A stretch of DNA of 64,000 bases, taken from the NCBI GenBank assembly GCA_022496805.1, contig CM040100.1:16955009-17019008 (forward strand), in the 5' to 3' direction. This document shows positions 20,808-33,800 of this stretch, one piece after another. How positions within the stretch are numbered: position 1 is the stretch's first letter; every line of letters begins with the position of its first letter. Both the position numbers and the translations under genes were made by a program. This DNA is from Pohlia nutans. Taxonomy: Eukaryota; Streptophyta; Bryopsida; Bryales; Mniaceae. Under the pieces are notes generated by a model. It made no database searches and was not told the origin of the DNA. It was given only the letters and a program-made list of their open reading frames with translations.

Positions 20808-23800
20808 ATGGCGACCATGCTTTACCGCCAGGTATTGATCTTGAGCTTTTTGCTTTTGTTCAGCCTTTTAAACAAGAAAATCTTAATTGTTGTTATAGAC
20901 TAGCTAATCTTTGAGATCTGGGAGGCTTGAGAAAATTATAAGGTAGAATGCTAAGTTGTACTCTTGAAACAGTAGTGTACACTCACATCTCTTTTATTTC
21001 ACACCTTTGGCAACCAATGCGGCATTGTTGAGTTTCCTATTTGAAGCCACGTTAGTTCTAGCTTCTACTTTAGAGTGTGATATTGCTGTGAGTAGGACTG
21101 TTATATCACAAGAGTATTGAATTCCTTGTCAATGTTGTGTGTGGAACAGGAGAGCGAGGTTGCGAATGAGCTGCAACTGGCTTTGGAGGAGGCATGCTTG
21201 GAACTTGGAGTTTCACTGTCATCTGCTATTTCACCCTCTGTCAGTCTCTCTTCCTTTCATGCTCCAAGGATTCATTTCTCTCTGTATGTATTGCCTCAAT
21301 ATATTTTGCAGTTAAAAAGATGTGCATGAGCTATGAAGCTTGTAGATGTCTGTGCTGCTTTAGAAAACTTAATAGTCCCGGTAATGATCTGTGACGTTTC
21401 TGGAATACCACCTCAGGGCAGTGTTATTATGGACCAAAGTCAACGCCTAGAGGACCAAGGATTCGTAGTTTTAAACTGATCATTCTGCGCAAAATCTAAT
21501 TCAGATGGAGCCAAATTTTGTATCACATGTCATCATGGGATTAGTTGTAGCCACTGGAAATGTGATATGGATATTAAGTTTCGACCTGGTAATGGGGGCA
21601 GGCATGGTGGCTGTTGGATGACACAACCCAAGGAGAGCCATCACTGGCAGATTTGGCAGGGTGGGTGTCAATAACTCGACGTCGCAGTTATCGACCGTCT
21701 CCACTGAACAAGAATAAAAAGTTTACCCTAGCATCACTAGATGGCGAAGCTTCTGGAGAACAACTGGAGGAGGGAGATGAAGAAGAGGACAATGTGGAGG
21801 TCATCTCATTGAGTGAGTTAGAAGCAGCACCTCAGGAACTGAGATTGAAGGAAAGGCTCAGCAACGCTGTGGAGCTTGATGTGTTGGCTCAAGACTTCGA
21901 CTGGAGCAACCTCTTGTCTGTGCACAGAACCGAGCACGCGCAATCCGAGGGCGACGACGAAAGCTCGGATGCTCGAGACTCTATAGGCTCTGTTGAGGTC
22001 TCTTCTTCGCCACACTCCTCATTCTATTTAGTGTCACAATCTAAGAATTATAAGAAGTATTAGCGCTATGTCTGTAGGTACACACAGACATCTTCAATTA
22101 TTAGTTATAACATAAAGTGACTTGCGTTAAGCTCTAACACTCAAGAGTGTAGTGGCTTTTTTGGACACTTGTATTGAATATTAAGGATCTTGCTTCTTTT
22201 ATGATGGACCATGAATTGATACTGTTTAAGCTTGATGAACTATTACAACATAAGAAGAATTAGTGCAATGTTTGTAGGTAATAATATACACCTTCAATTT
22301 AAACTTATACCCTAAAAATGTCTTGACACTCTATAGAGTGAAGAGTGTAGTAGCATTTTTTGGACACTTGTATTGAATATTAAGAATCTTGCTCCTTGTT
22401 ACAGAGCTGTAACACATTACCCTACCTTGTTTGCATTCTATTCCCTATTTGATAGGAAGACCTCCCCATAGGGAAGATTCTTCTTATGATGCTGTCTAAA
22501 AATTGTTAATATAGTCTAATTTTGTATTGATTAAACGTGGATTTGGCGATTCTCCTGACCAGATGACGGTGAATTCTGGAGGAGTGGTGTATTTTGCGCT
22601 CTTTCAAAACAGTGGTGGAGAACCTGGAGAAGCTGCAGCCGTTTTCAAGTTTGGATCCTCAAGACTGGCCACCCAATCTGAGCGCCTGGGCATTGAAATA
22701 GCCCGTCATTTAGGCGTTGCAACACCACAGGTGCTGAATATGCCCTCAAGTCAAAATTCTAGGGAGATTTGTAGCATCTTCATGGTCAATGCTTAGGCCT
22801 GTAAGTTACTAAGAGTGCGTTTCATGCAATACATACAGGCAAGAGTGATCCACAGCAACTCACCGGAGTGGGTCCATATGCAACAGTCCGTGCAAGCCAT
22901 CAAAGAGGCTGCTGAAACAGAGGACAATGCGATCGGCGTGCTGACTTGTGAGGACCTGATTGAAGCTTTGCGCCTCAGCCGCTGCATGCTCATCATGGGG
23001 TACAATACTCTTTTACTTCTCCTTCATACGCATTTTTTTGAATCATTCCATTTGTAGCTTAAATTGTTGCCAATCTAGTCTCATTCTTTATTGCCATCTC
23101 TGATTTGATGTAACGTCAAATCAGTGAGTAACTGGGTTCTTTTTTGTGGAATTTGTATCATTATGAAGCTTTTCAGTGAACAGTGATTCAGAAGTGGTTA
23201 ACACAAAATCCAAAGCAAGTAAACGGTGTAGCTAATTCAAGAGGTTTGAATATAGCATTAAACCGACAAAATAGTGTATCACAGACTAAATGGAATTAAG
23301 AGTTTAGTTAGAAGTCACTTCATTTGTAGCTCAAATTATTTGTGCCTATCTTAGGTGGCAACCTAATCTCACTACACTATTATTCTAATTAGTGATAGAG
23401 ACTAAAGCAAGCTACTGTTAATTAAAAGTTGTAGTTTTTTACTGACAGACATAACACTATTACTTCTCATGTCATAGTACCTAGCCAGTAAAGAAGTCAA
23501 AACTTGTACCGTGCTTCAAGCTCTGACATTAAATAGAATGAAGAGTGTCGTGACTGAGAATACATACATACTTTGCATTCCTACATTAGAATTGTTGCTT
23601 TGGCAGATTCGGTAACACTCCCAAACGTTGTTCCTTGCCAACGTTTGAATGTAATAGTTTCTTGAACTGAATGCCAATTGTTTGATCTAATCGAACCACG
23701 CTCTTCATTCTATTTAGTGTCAGAGTCTAAACATGCTGTAACTTTCAATTAAAAAGTTCTATATTATTAGTTCTCATGTTGATTGTTTTTTTACAGTAGC

Positions 23801-26800
23801 ACTATTAGTTCTCTCATGTTGAACTACTTGCACAAACGTATATATGAGCAGGTATATACGTGGCAAGCCGCTTGCAGAGAGCAAGCAAGCGTTTTCGCCA
23901 GAGAAGGTGGCTGTGAAGACGGCGAGTGCTCTGGGCAGGACACTGGTGGTGGACATGGTGCTTAGAAATGAGGATCGGTTGGTCTGTCACGCACTCGGGT
24001 GGCGAGGCAATCCGGGCAACCTGCTCGTCACGGAAGACGTGCCTCATGGAGCTCACAAACTGGGGCCTCCTGCTCACCTGCCAGGGAGCCTTCGACAGAG
24101 ACGGACTCAGTCTTTCACTGCCTTGTCCAGTTCGGCCGAGCCTGATGTTCTTGTGCGTCGAGCACCCTCACCCGAGCTCAGTCACGTTGGCACTGCAGAG
24201 CCTCACACCTTACAAGTGAGAGCCTTTTCTCCATCCATTGTCCTCTTTAATGCTCTGTAATTGCACATTCCCAGTATTCACTACTTCCATACGTAATAGG
24301 AGCCTCTTTGTCTCCCCGGGGCAGTGCAATTAGAGAGCGTTCTTTCCGACTGACGATGCCGCTCTCATCTTGGAATTGCAATTCCATTTCACATACCTGT
24401 CGCATTATGGTAGAAGATACTATTTGTGTCACTTTAACATATGTAGGACTGAGATTTAGAGTGGGAGGTTGTAGACCACTAAAAGTGCTAGTAGAAAACC
24501 CCATTTTCCATTCAAAGAGCAGTGACCATAAACATTAATTTAGCCAAGTTCTGCTCACACCACTTGCTGGAAATTCCAACGAAGTATATGAGTTGCATGG
24601 GGAACAGTATGAGCTCTCTAATGGTTTTACTATTCTCTACCTTAGAGTATTCTCACCTATTGCTAGTATATTTAAATTTCTTGCTAAATGTTGAGGCCTC
24701 AATTTGACTTTTTGTCAACTAAACCACTCATTGCTGGGTATTTTGCTTCTCGACACTGACCAAGAAGAAAAAATTGAGGTCAAGGCTGGTATACTGAAAT
24801 AAAATTAGCCTTGAAATGCTGTTACTAACCAAACGTTCTTGTATCGTCACAGATGCTGTTAGTTCATGAAGAGACGGAGAAGAAAGAGTTGCAGAAGAAA
24901 GAAGATGGAGAGGAAGGGGAGTCCAGTTGCTTGCTTGTAGCCATTGACTCTGGCGTGTCACGTCGGCCCCCGAAAATGAAGGTTGACCAAGACCGCCGAC
25001 TATATTCTAAGACCATGGAGCTTCTGCTACACGATGAGGAGACGGCTGCCAATCTCTTGCGAGAGATCAGCTTCGGTTTCCTGGGACCACCCTTCGAGAA
25101 TGAACCAACACCAGAGTCAACTCATGCTCCTGGCGTTGACCACCAGAAAGTCACAAAAGCCTTTCAGAGAGGACTGGTGAAGGCCATTCGTGACATGCAG
25201 GTCTTGCGCATGGTGTTGGTGAAACTGTACCGCACTCTGGACCATCTTCTCCGGGAGTTTATGGCCTACGTGTCCAGCCAGTCACAGAAACAAGAGCCTA
25301 CTCAGACTGAGGTTGTGATGAATAATCCTTCCTCAGTGGCAGACACTCAGCCTTCTGGTGTTGAGAGCAGATCTAATCAAGAGACTCTACCCAGTGGTTC
25401 TGAATCGACCCCAACCCGAGTTCGTTCACCGAGTTTTCAAAAGCTAAAAATTAGCCCTGGTTCTCAACGAAAATCGCCGGGCTCCTCTCCTCGGTTACAC
25501 TCACCGAATAGAGTCTCTCCATTGCGGGAGAATTGGCATGGCAAGGGAAGCCCTGGGCGCATGACCATCAAGCTTAAAGACGTCAGCAAATCTGCTAAGG
25601 TTTGTCTTTCTTTTACTACCTTTGAGATTAATGTACACCACCGTAAATGACCGACTCTTAATCTCAAAAAGAGAACTGGAGGTACTTCTCTCTTTCTCAA
25701 AATAATCAAAAGAAAAAGAAAATTGTGTGGTTGTGTTTCTTTTGAAATGGCTAGTTTGTACTTTAGGGACCTTCATTTATCAATCTAGAATGAAAATTGA
25801 GTAGGGTCTGTGCAGGCCATCCTCCTTAGGGTCAAACAAATTTTTTTATGGAAAAAGTTGATCTCATTGACCTTTGGTTTTAGTTTTTATAATACAGAAG
25901 GGTCCTCTACTCTACCACTCTCCTTATTTAGTTATTTAGGTAATGAGTTTTGTTTCATTGATTCATTTAGGTACAATTTTCACTTATTTACTTGGTCGTT
26001 TTTTTTGTTCAGATTGATTGTGAGTTGAGGAAAAAGTTGGAATGGTGGGACGAGAAGCTGCGAAGTGAAGGACAGAGGCTGTGCAAAGAGCACCATTTCA
26101 CAACAGGATTCTTGGAAGGGGGTGGGTCTCATAGCCTGGTTGATAGCTACGAGCTCAAGGTGAGTTTTTAGATGCAATGAGGGTTGCTCTACACATTGCT
26201 TGCTAAGTGTTCCTTGAGTGTGCCAGAGGCTGAAGAGAATTTGTAGAGTGCCAGGATTTTAAATCCTGCTTTTAAAAACATAGAGTAAAATGTCACAGTT
26301 TTTTGTCAATAGGAGGCATCAAGGGTAGACCTTGCTGTTGAGACATAAATAGACGAGCTACCCCCAACAGACTTTTTTAATTCACAATGGTGTTCAAGCG
26401 AGTGTTTTGATTATTACAGTAAAACTAGGAAGCATGACTTTTATGGCATTTTGCAGGTGAGGTTGGAGCATATCTTGGAGCGGATGACACTGATTTCAAA
26501 CGGAGCAGATACAGAGAAGCCATCCTGTGTGATCTCTCCCTTCTTGTACATCGGCAGCGCTTTAGCTGCCAGGTCCGTCCCTTACCACACTTTCACATTG
26601 GCACGCATTTGGATGGCTCTCCTTTTCCTCTCCTTGACTACCCTAAAACATCCCCGATTTCACTCTAATTGTAAATTAATGTTAATTTAATAGAACATTA
26701 GATAGTTTCTAGTATAATATCAAGTTAATGTCATACAAACATTAAGTTAACACCATTAGCATTAACTCAATATGAGGACTATATGAGGACATAAAAAACA

Positions 26801-29638
26801 ATATGATTGTATTTTCCAATGGTCGGGAAGACCTGGCAGCTAGTCCAATTGAAGTGCCTTAGCTGATTGAAATTAGAAGGTGCAGGCAGGAATCCAATCT
26901 AAAATTGAATTTTTTTTCTATTTACAATGAAAAATAGATGGAATAGCAGGAAGATTTCACTTGCTGGTTGATTGAAGTAAATAAAGGAAGCTAACAGATT
27001 TTTCTTGTTTATCTTCCGAGTATTGTTTTCTTTCTTCCCAGCATTATGAGTTTTACTTCTTACTTGTGGAGTAGGTATGATGAAATTGGTCCCTGGTGAT
27101 TAATTGAACCTTCCTTTAGTTTGGTCTATAAGAGCATATGAATTGTATTGTGTGCAGGTCAGTGCACACGCTCCAACACCTGGGGGTGACTCACATCTTG
27201 TGTCTGTGCCCCTCTGACCTCGAGGTTGCACATGTGGGTGACTTCCCAGATTTGTTCACCTACAAGAATCTTGCGGTATGATTTTCTTTTGTTATTTTTC
27301 TTTTCCTTGTCAAGGTATGTTTTGAATCAATCTCAAGTGGCGAGTGTGAAAAGGGTGCTCAATAGAAAGTGGACTCTAAAAGAGTGGAAATCGTCAAGTA
27401 GTCTCAAAAGCAATAAAATTAAATAGTTTCAAGAACTTTTACACATCCTGGAGAGGAGGATCTTCTCTTTGGGGAGGTATCTTATGGTCATAGTGATTGT
27501 ATAAACTCTGCTTTTTTTTCTTTGAGAATAGTTGACCTTCCAGCTCTTCATACGTGGTACATTTTAGGGAGGATCTTAGGAAGTGTCTGGTTGAGTTTCA
27601 CTAGGAAATTATTTCCACATTATATTATGAGAAGGTTTATGACCAGTGCTGTAATATCATGTGGAAATAATTTTCTATTTGTACTAATGGTGGTTGGACA
27701 TGCAAGCATTATTTTGCAAGATTTGATGAAGTAATGGGTGGGTGCAGGTGAAAGATGTGGAGGATGAAAACATAGCAGCACATTTTGAGGATGCCTGTTC
27801 TTTCATTGAGCAGGCTGAAAAACAGGGGAAGACCATTTTGGTGCATTGTTTTGAAGGCAAAAGCCGAAGTGCCACTGTTGTGCTGGCCTACCTCATGCTT
27901 CGCAAGTAAGGCCCAGTTGGAATGTTGAATTCAGCTAATGGTAACACTCAAAAATAAAAATAAATGTGTTTTGTTTTCAACATAATTTTTCGACAATTTA
28001 TACAGTTTTTCTTTCACATTAACATGTCTCAAAACAATGTCTAAAAGAGTGTTAAAAACAACACCATTTTTTGGTAGTGTGAACCTTGGAATTTTTTTGT
28101 TGGAATTTACATTCATAAATGTTATAAGGAAGGCAGACTATATAGAATAATACCTTTTGATGTTACTGACATGTTTTGGTGGGGCTGTGAATTTGGTATA
28201 TCAAGAAATTACAGTCTTGCACAAGCATGGTCAATATTGAAAAAAGCTCATCGACGTACCCAGCCAAATGATGGTTTTATGAAGGTATGCCTTCGCTCCC
28301 ACACTAATACTTTGCATGTTTTAACCCGTAAATACTCAAACCAAACTAAATAGTAAAATCACTTTTAAAGTAGATCGTAATAAATACCATTAACTTGTAC
28401 ACAAGATGATGTCATATTAAGTTAATGCTATTGTTTAAATATCCTTAAAATGATAGTGTCAACTGTCAAGGAGGGAGAGCTGGTAATAATCTAGAGTTGG
28501 GATAACTAGTTAGAGCTAGGCTGACGTGGCAACTCCTAGCTGCATGCAAGCTTCAAAGTTTCCCATTACCACCACCACCATCATTTTAAAGGCGATTCTT
28601 TGATCACTCATGGAGTGCACAATTTTGAAGATTAAAAATTGGGATGGTCTTCTTGAATTTGTTTTAGATTTTTTTTTGATTTGATACCCAACTCAAAACA
28701 AATGGTATCAAGTTGTTCTAGAGAAAACAAATTGGAGTAAGGTCAGAGCAGTGGCCCTTGAAAAGCACATAACTTTAAAATGTTTTAAAATTAGAAAACA
28801 AGCCTAGTCTTTTTGGAAAATGAAGTGGTTGTTTGCTCAATTTGATGAAGAATGCAATAAATATATTGAAGCTCAAAATTGAGCCTCTCATTGTGAGAGA
28901 TTGAGAAGAGAATGAGCAGTCTTAGGTTCAGCCTCTAAGTGTGTTATATATTGCCACTACACTAAATGGCGTCTTTAGTGTCCGGGGACACTATTTCTAA
29001 ACCCGGACAATATTTCATTTTAGGGAGATATAGTGTCCTTGTAAGAAAAGAAAAAAATGTAGTGTTCCAATGACATATGGCAACTTTATGATAAACATGG
29101 CATGCCACCTCATGTCACTCTCATCACTTAGAGAGAACATGGCACTCTCAATGAAAGTGAGAATGAAAAGTGGCAAACTCCTATGTAGTGTCAAGGGACA
29201 CTATTTCTCCACTTTTGAATGAATTGTGGTAAAAGACACCAATTCTCCTCGGACACTAAATACGCCATTCAGTGTACTGAATTAAAAATGAAGAACATGA
29301 TTTATTCTCTCTATTGATACAAGTTTTTGCCTTGAAGCTTTGTAACTGGTTTATTTCAGCCACTTTTGACCATTTGGGCACTCAGGAGTACATTGGGTTT
29401 TTGTTAATACAAGTGGAAGAAACTGATGAGGAATTACTGTGGGTGGCAGACGTTGGTGGAGCTGGATAAAAATCTACATGGAAAATCATCAATGAGTTTT
29501 CTAAAGCGTAAGCCTGTTGGTCACAGGTGTCCTATTTGTGATAAGCTTGCTGGTCTAAGCCTTGTTGCTGTTCACCAACATATGAAGAGGGTGCATCCTG
29601 GCTTTTCACTTCCTTTGTCTCCAACACCTCATATTTAG
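20808..29638 (+). CDS. PHS1: Dual-specificity phosphatase / atypical tubulin kinase PHS1
   Basis: Thirteen coding exons: 20808-20831, 21150-21239, 21602-21997, 22515-22730, 22839-22999, 23852-24215, 24853-25599, 26013-26159, 26457-26572, 27158-27275, 27748-27905, 28206-28284, 29450-29638. All phases agree; 934 aa, close to Arabidopsis PHS1. An N-terminal region with basic cluster RRR (64-66) resembles the docking motif. An actin-fragmin-kinase-like domain follows (about 180-560, with VFKFGSSRLATQSE and LRNEDRLVCHALGWRGN), then a Ser/Pro-rich linker. The DSP domain carries HCFEGKSR with Cys827, and a CPIC...H-type motif ends the protein. In Arabidopsis the kinase part phosphorylates alpha-tubulin under osmotic stress and the phosphatase part restrains it, controlling cortical microtubules. 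Two donors (after 21239 and 21997) are weak GTC sites. A probable 5'UTR intron spans about 20009-20716. Confidence 0.9.
21438..21535. mobile_element. Truncated family C MITE in PHS1 intron 2
   Basis: Only the left 100 bp remains (GCCTAGAGGACCAAGGATTC onward), ending at TTGTATCAC. Terminal TTAA is degraded. It lies between coding exons 2 and 3. Confidence 0.6.
22010..22400. repeat. Tandem duplication of about 195 bp in PHS1 intron 3
   Basis: 22039-22200 and 22240-22395 share, in order, AGAAGAATTAGTGCAATG-like, GAGTGTAGTGGC-like and GGACACTTGTATTGAATATT words. The first begins with CTCATTCTATTTAGTGTCA, the same arm as the fold-back at 23521-23725, so a MITE may have been caught in the duplication. 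Confidence 0.6.
23521..23725. mobile_element. Fold-back MITE in PHS1 intron 5
   Basis: Inverted arms of about 29 bp: CTCTGACATTAAATAGAATG... at the left and the inverse CTCTGACACTAAATAGAATG... at the right, about 205 bp overall. A target duplication is not clear. Confidence 0.6.
28959..29275. mobile_element. CACTAAAT-ended MITE, family E copy 2, in PHS1 intron 12
   Basis: 317 bp, ends ACACTAAATGGCGTCTTTAG and the inverse of ACACTGAATGGCGTATTTAG, flanked by ACT on both sides (28956-28958 and 29276-29278). The interior matches 9013-10072 in reverse orientation. Confidence 0.7.
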
Positions 29639-30844
29639 AATCTAATTCCCAAACTACCCTCCATCATAGTTAATTTTGACATAAACTTATTATTTTTTGT
29701 ACAAAAAATGTTATCTTGTGACTGGTTTAGAAATGTCGTGGATCTCTCAAAAATCTGGTGAATTTTGACACCAGGTTATTGTAACTCATATATTAACCCC
29801 TAAAAGACACGGTAAGCTTGAGGGGCTTAGTTTTGAGGGAATAATGAAAAGTCTAGATATTGTCAACCAAGCAATGGTGCTTTGGAAAGTAGTTGTCTTT
29901 GCAAGGCTATATTCCAAAGGCTTGTTTCTTTTGTTATCATATGTACATTTAGTATAAAACTACACTGGCATGTACCAAGTTTTGGTACAACAATTCTAGA
30001 AACAATAGAGTTATCCAAAAAGAAGATTGGTGTATGAGTGGAGTTCAAGTGGAGTTTGCTCCCTATGATTACAATTTTTGACTATCATTGTTTATGAATA
30101 GTCCCTATGGTTGGGTCTCTTGGCTTGGGGGAACTTGTGGGAAGTCTTGTCTAGCATTGGGTAGGTCACGAGTTCCACATTGCGGTGCATGGCCTTGATT
30201 TAGATTATTCTCCAACTTAACATAGACCAACTCAAAACAAGTCTAATGTGAGTTTAAGGTTTCTTTCCACTTTGAGACATTCTTTTCAATTAACTCTAAT
30301 GTTGTCCTTGCATGCTTTGAAAATATCTTTACTATAGGAACTACATCAATAAAAAATACCCACATTATTTGATCATATACACTACATTGCATATTGAATA
30401 AAAATAGACCCTTGCAAGCCTATCAACACTAAATCAAAGAACATAAGCATAATTATTGTAAACTCCTCTAATTTAGCATCACGTTGTATGATAAGCCAAA
30501 TTTTATAGAATTAAATGTGTAGCTGCAAACCATCCTTCTTGAAGTAGCTACAAACATTCCATTTACTTACAATTTTATTTTTTTACTCCTACATGTTCTC
30601 TATTCTCTCCCAACCAATTGATTTTTTCACCATCCATTTCACTTTTCTCTACCATTCCTACACTTCCACAAAAGCCTACACATAATTTCGTTGGGAAAAT
30701 GATGGCTTTCTAACTCGCTCAAGAATGTTATGCAACCTAAAACCATTATCTCATAATACAGTAACATTCACCTCCATTTCTAGGGTGTAAGGACTAAAAG
30801 CTATCCAAATGCCATGAAACATTTTCTTGACAAAACTTGTAAGC
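29639..30844. other. Convergent 3' spacer between PHS1 and COQ2
   Basis: Both genes end here tail to tail. AT-rich, no open frame with gene character and no recognised repeat. It should contain both 3' UTRs. Confidence 0.5.
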
Positions 30845-33800
30845 TTACACAACAATCTTTCCGAGACAAATCCCACTGAGTAACAGAGCACCAAGCCATT
30901 TATTTGAAACAAACCTGCCAGGAAAACAATGCAACTTTAGAAAGAAGTATTCTGAAATTTCTCATGTCACCAATAATCTATTATATAATACTAACAGTGC
31001 ACACATGCAAGGATAGTTCTGCCGCTGGAATCTTTGTGCCAGACTCTGGCATGGACTATCCATCGTGTTCAAAAAACGACACCTGCTGATATAACCCTTT
31101 TTACACTATTAGGTTTTGGTTTGGGATATTTTGGAATAGTTACCCTTTGTATCTACCGATACCTTGTTTCATAAGCCAAGGTCATATGTATGTTACATCT
31201 ACTTCTGACAGTGATGCCTACTTCATCACTGGAGAATGAGAGTGAAAGAACTGAAAATTATAATTGGAGAAATCTTACTTGTCGTTGCAATCAGCTCGAT
31301 TATGAGTGTCGACAGTATAAACTTGCCATGCCAAGTGTCCAGCAGTAGCTCCCACACCAAGATAGAATGGCCAGCCTGTTTGGAAGAAGAATCACAATGT
31401 GTTAGCATCATGATACACCTTTCAATGCAATTACTATGGGCTACACTGGAATTTATACCATTGTTAACATTTTAAAAGTATCAAGAACTAAATCAAACAC
31501 GACTTCATACATTTTGTTTTACATAAGTTAAAAATTATACGTTTAATTCAAATTTATAGCAAAAGGTAAAAAAACTTAATAGAATTACCTTAACCTACAG
31601 TAATTGGAGTGAAAGCGTAGATTCTAATTAAAAAAACTGAGCTTCCCCAACTTATTAAGCATCAAAATCAAATCACTTGTTTGTAAACAAATTTTTTATG
31701 ACTATCTCATTAAACAATCTAGTGCCCAAATTTCCAAAAGTGGTTCCAACCATATCTGAATGAATCGTTCAGGAAGCTTCAAGAATGGTAACAAAATATA
31801 CCAATAGAAAGAAGAAATCTTATCCAACATTTTTTCACAATAGAAACATGTTTTGGAAGTTACTACAATAGATTATTATCTTCCAAAATGAATCTTTTAC
31901 TTTCACCTTGGACAGTTGGGAGTTAAATATAAAATGGTACTTGCACGCTTTTAAACTAAAAGTTTTGACATATTAAAGCATGTTAAGTTACCTAATCCCG
32001 CATTGTAGCCAGCAAGGCTCATGCCAAGAACAGAAGCAGTGCTGAATCCTGTGAGCCACCACCGCGTATCATTGCCGAATCGCAACGCTGTGGACTTGAC
32101 ACCAACCTTGGTGTCATCCTCCTTGTCTTGGTGAGCATAGATAGTGTCATAAACAAGGGTCCAGCACACACCCGACAGATAAAGAGGCACAACTACTGAT
32201 GGGTCAAGGCCTCCTCTGACTGCTGCCCACCCAAGCAACGCGCCCCAGTTGAATGTCAATCCTAAGTACGCTTGCGGCTGCACCCAATATCAACTTATTA
32301 CTCAGGCTCTTCAAGTGTTTCCTTTTTGTATTTACAACACGCAGCTCATCCATTTCAAGTGGCTCTACCCCAAATCTATTATATTAAATGCACATTGTCA
32401 CACAATCTGTTGTCACAAAAACAGTCACGTTTACATCCCAAATGTTTCATCCTGTCATCCGAATGTTTTTCAACCGGTTCTATAAGACTTCGACCATCTA
32501 TCCGGTTCATATTCTCCCACGTTCAATGTTGCAGTGCAACATGTTTGTGCTAGTAGAAATTTATGTCTCTTTCCATACAATCCTCAGTATAATCCTTAAT
32601 GCAATCCTCAGTACAATCCTGAGTATAATCCTCAATACAAACCTCAGTGTAATCCTCTAATACAGTCCTGAGTATAATCCTCAAGACAATCCTCAGTATA
32701 ATCCTCACTGATTGAAGAAAATGAAAACTCGATTTGAGAATCTGAGAATGTCACTATTCAAATAACCACACGTAGAAATTCATTCTTTGAAATGATGTGC
32801 CCCATTATGCTACACCGATTATTGCCATTACTGTGAGTCACAGTAATTCAGTATTCTCACAGTAATTGTGGTATTAGAACAAAAGTGTGAGTCACAGAAA
32901 TTGAGAGTATTTGAGAATTCTTACAATAATGTACATTTGAGATGTATGTACTGAAATTAATGTGAGGATTGGTGTAAAGTCTCACACTAATTCTGTGACT
33001 CGCAATAATCGGTGTACTATTGCTTTTTAACACGTGTCTCATTTCCATTGGGTCTATCATGAAGTCGTAGAATATTACTACAAAAAATGATCAACACTTG
33101 AAACTACAGAAAAGGATTTAGTGATGCTGCTTACCCAGAATGTCCAACGCTTCATGAGAGGATATGTGCCCACAAGAAGTAATGAAGATGCTCCCAGCAC
33201 TTGGCTACACGATCATAAACAAGTGTTAATCTACAATGCATAATACAATTGATCAAGCATGATATCAATTGATCAAGTATGATAAAGAACCCCAACATGT
33301 GTAATACGGAGTATTCACCTACATAACATACCATATTGGAACTGCTACAATCCTTACTCTGATGAACTGGCCCTATATAAGAAGCTATCATTTCTCACCT
33401 GAAAGTATTCAACTGGAGCAAGATACCCAACCCTAACAGCAGCTGACATCCCAAGAACGTCAAGCCTTGAAAAGGAGTCAATGCCCCAGACACAATGGGT
33501 CGCAATTTGGTCCTCTCCACCTGCAATCTCACCAAAAGTATACTTTGTCAGCTTAGAAAGCCAGTCCTCACTAAACGAGATAAACCCATGATGATCCTTG
33601 CATACAGTAACCTAGAATGTAAATCTAAAGACCTATATTTAAAGTAACAAGATATTGAAAGACCTATATTGAAAGTAACAAGACTATTGAAAGTAACAAG
33701 ATATTGAAATTAACGAAATATTGAAAGACCACTATTGAAAGTAACAAGATATTGAAAGATCTATATTGAAAGTAACAAGATATTGAAAGTAACAAGAATA

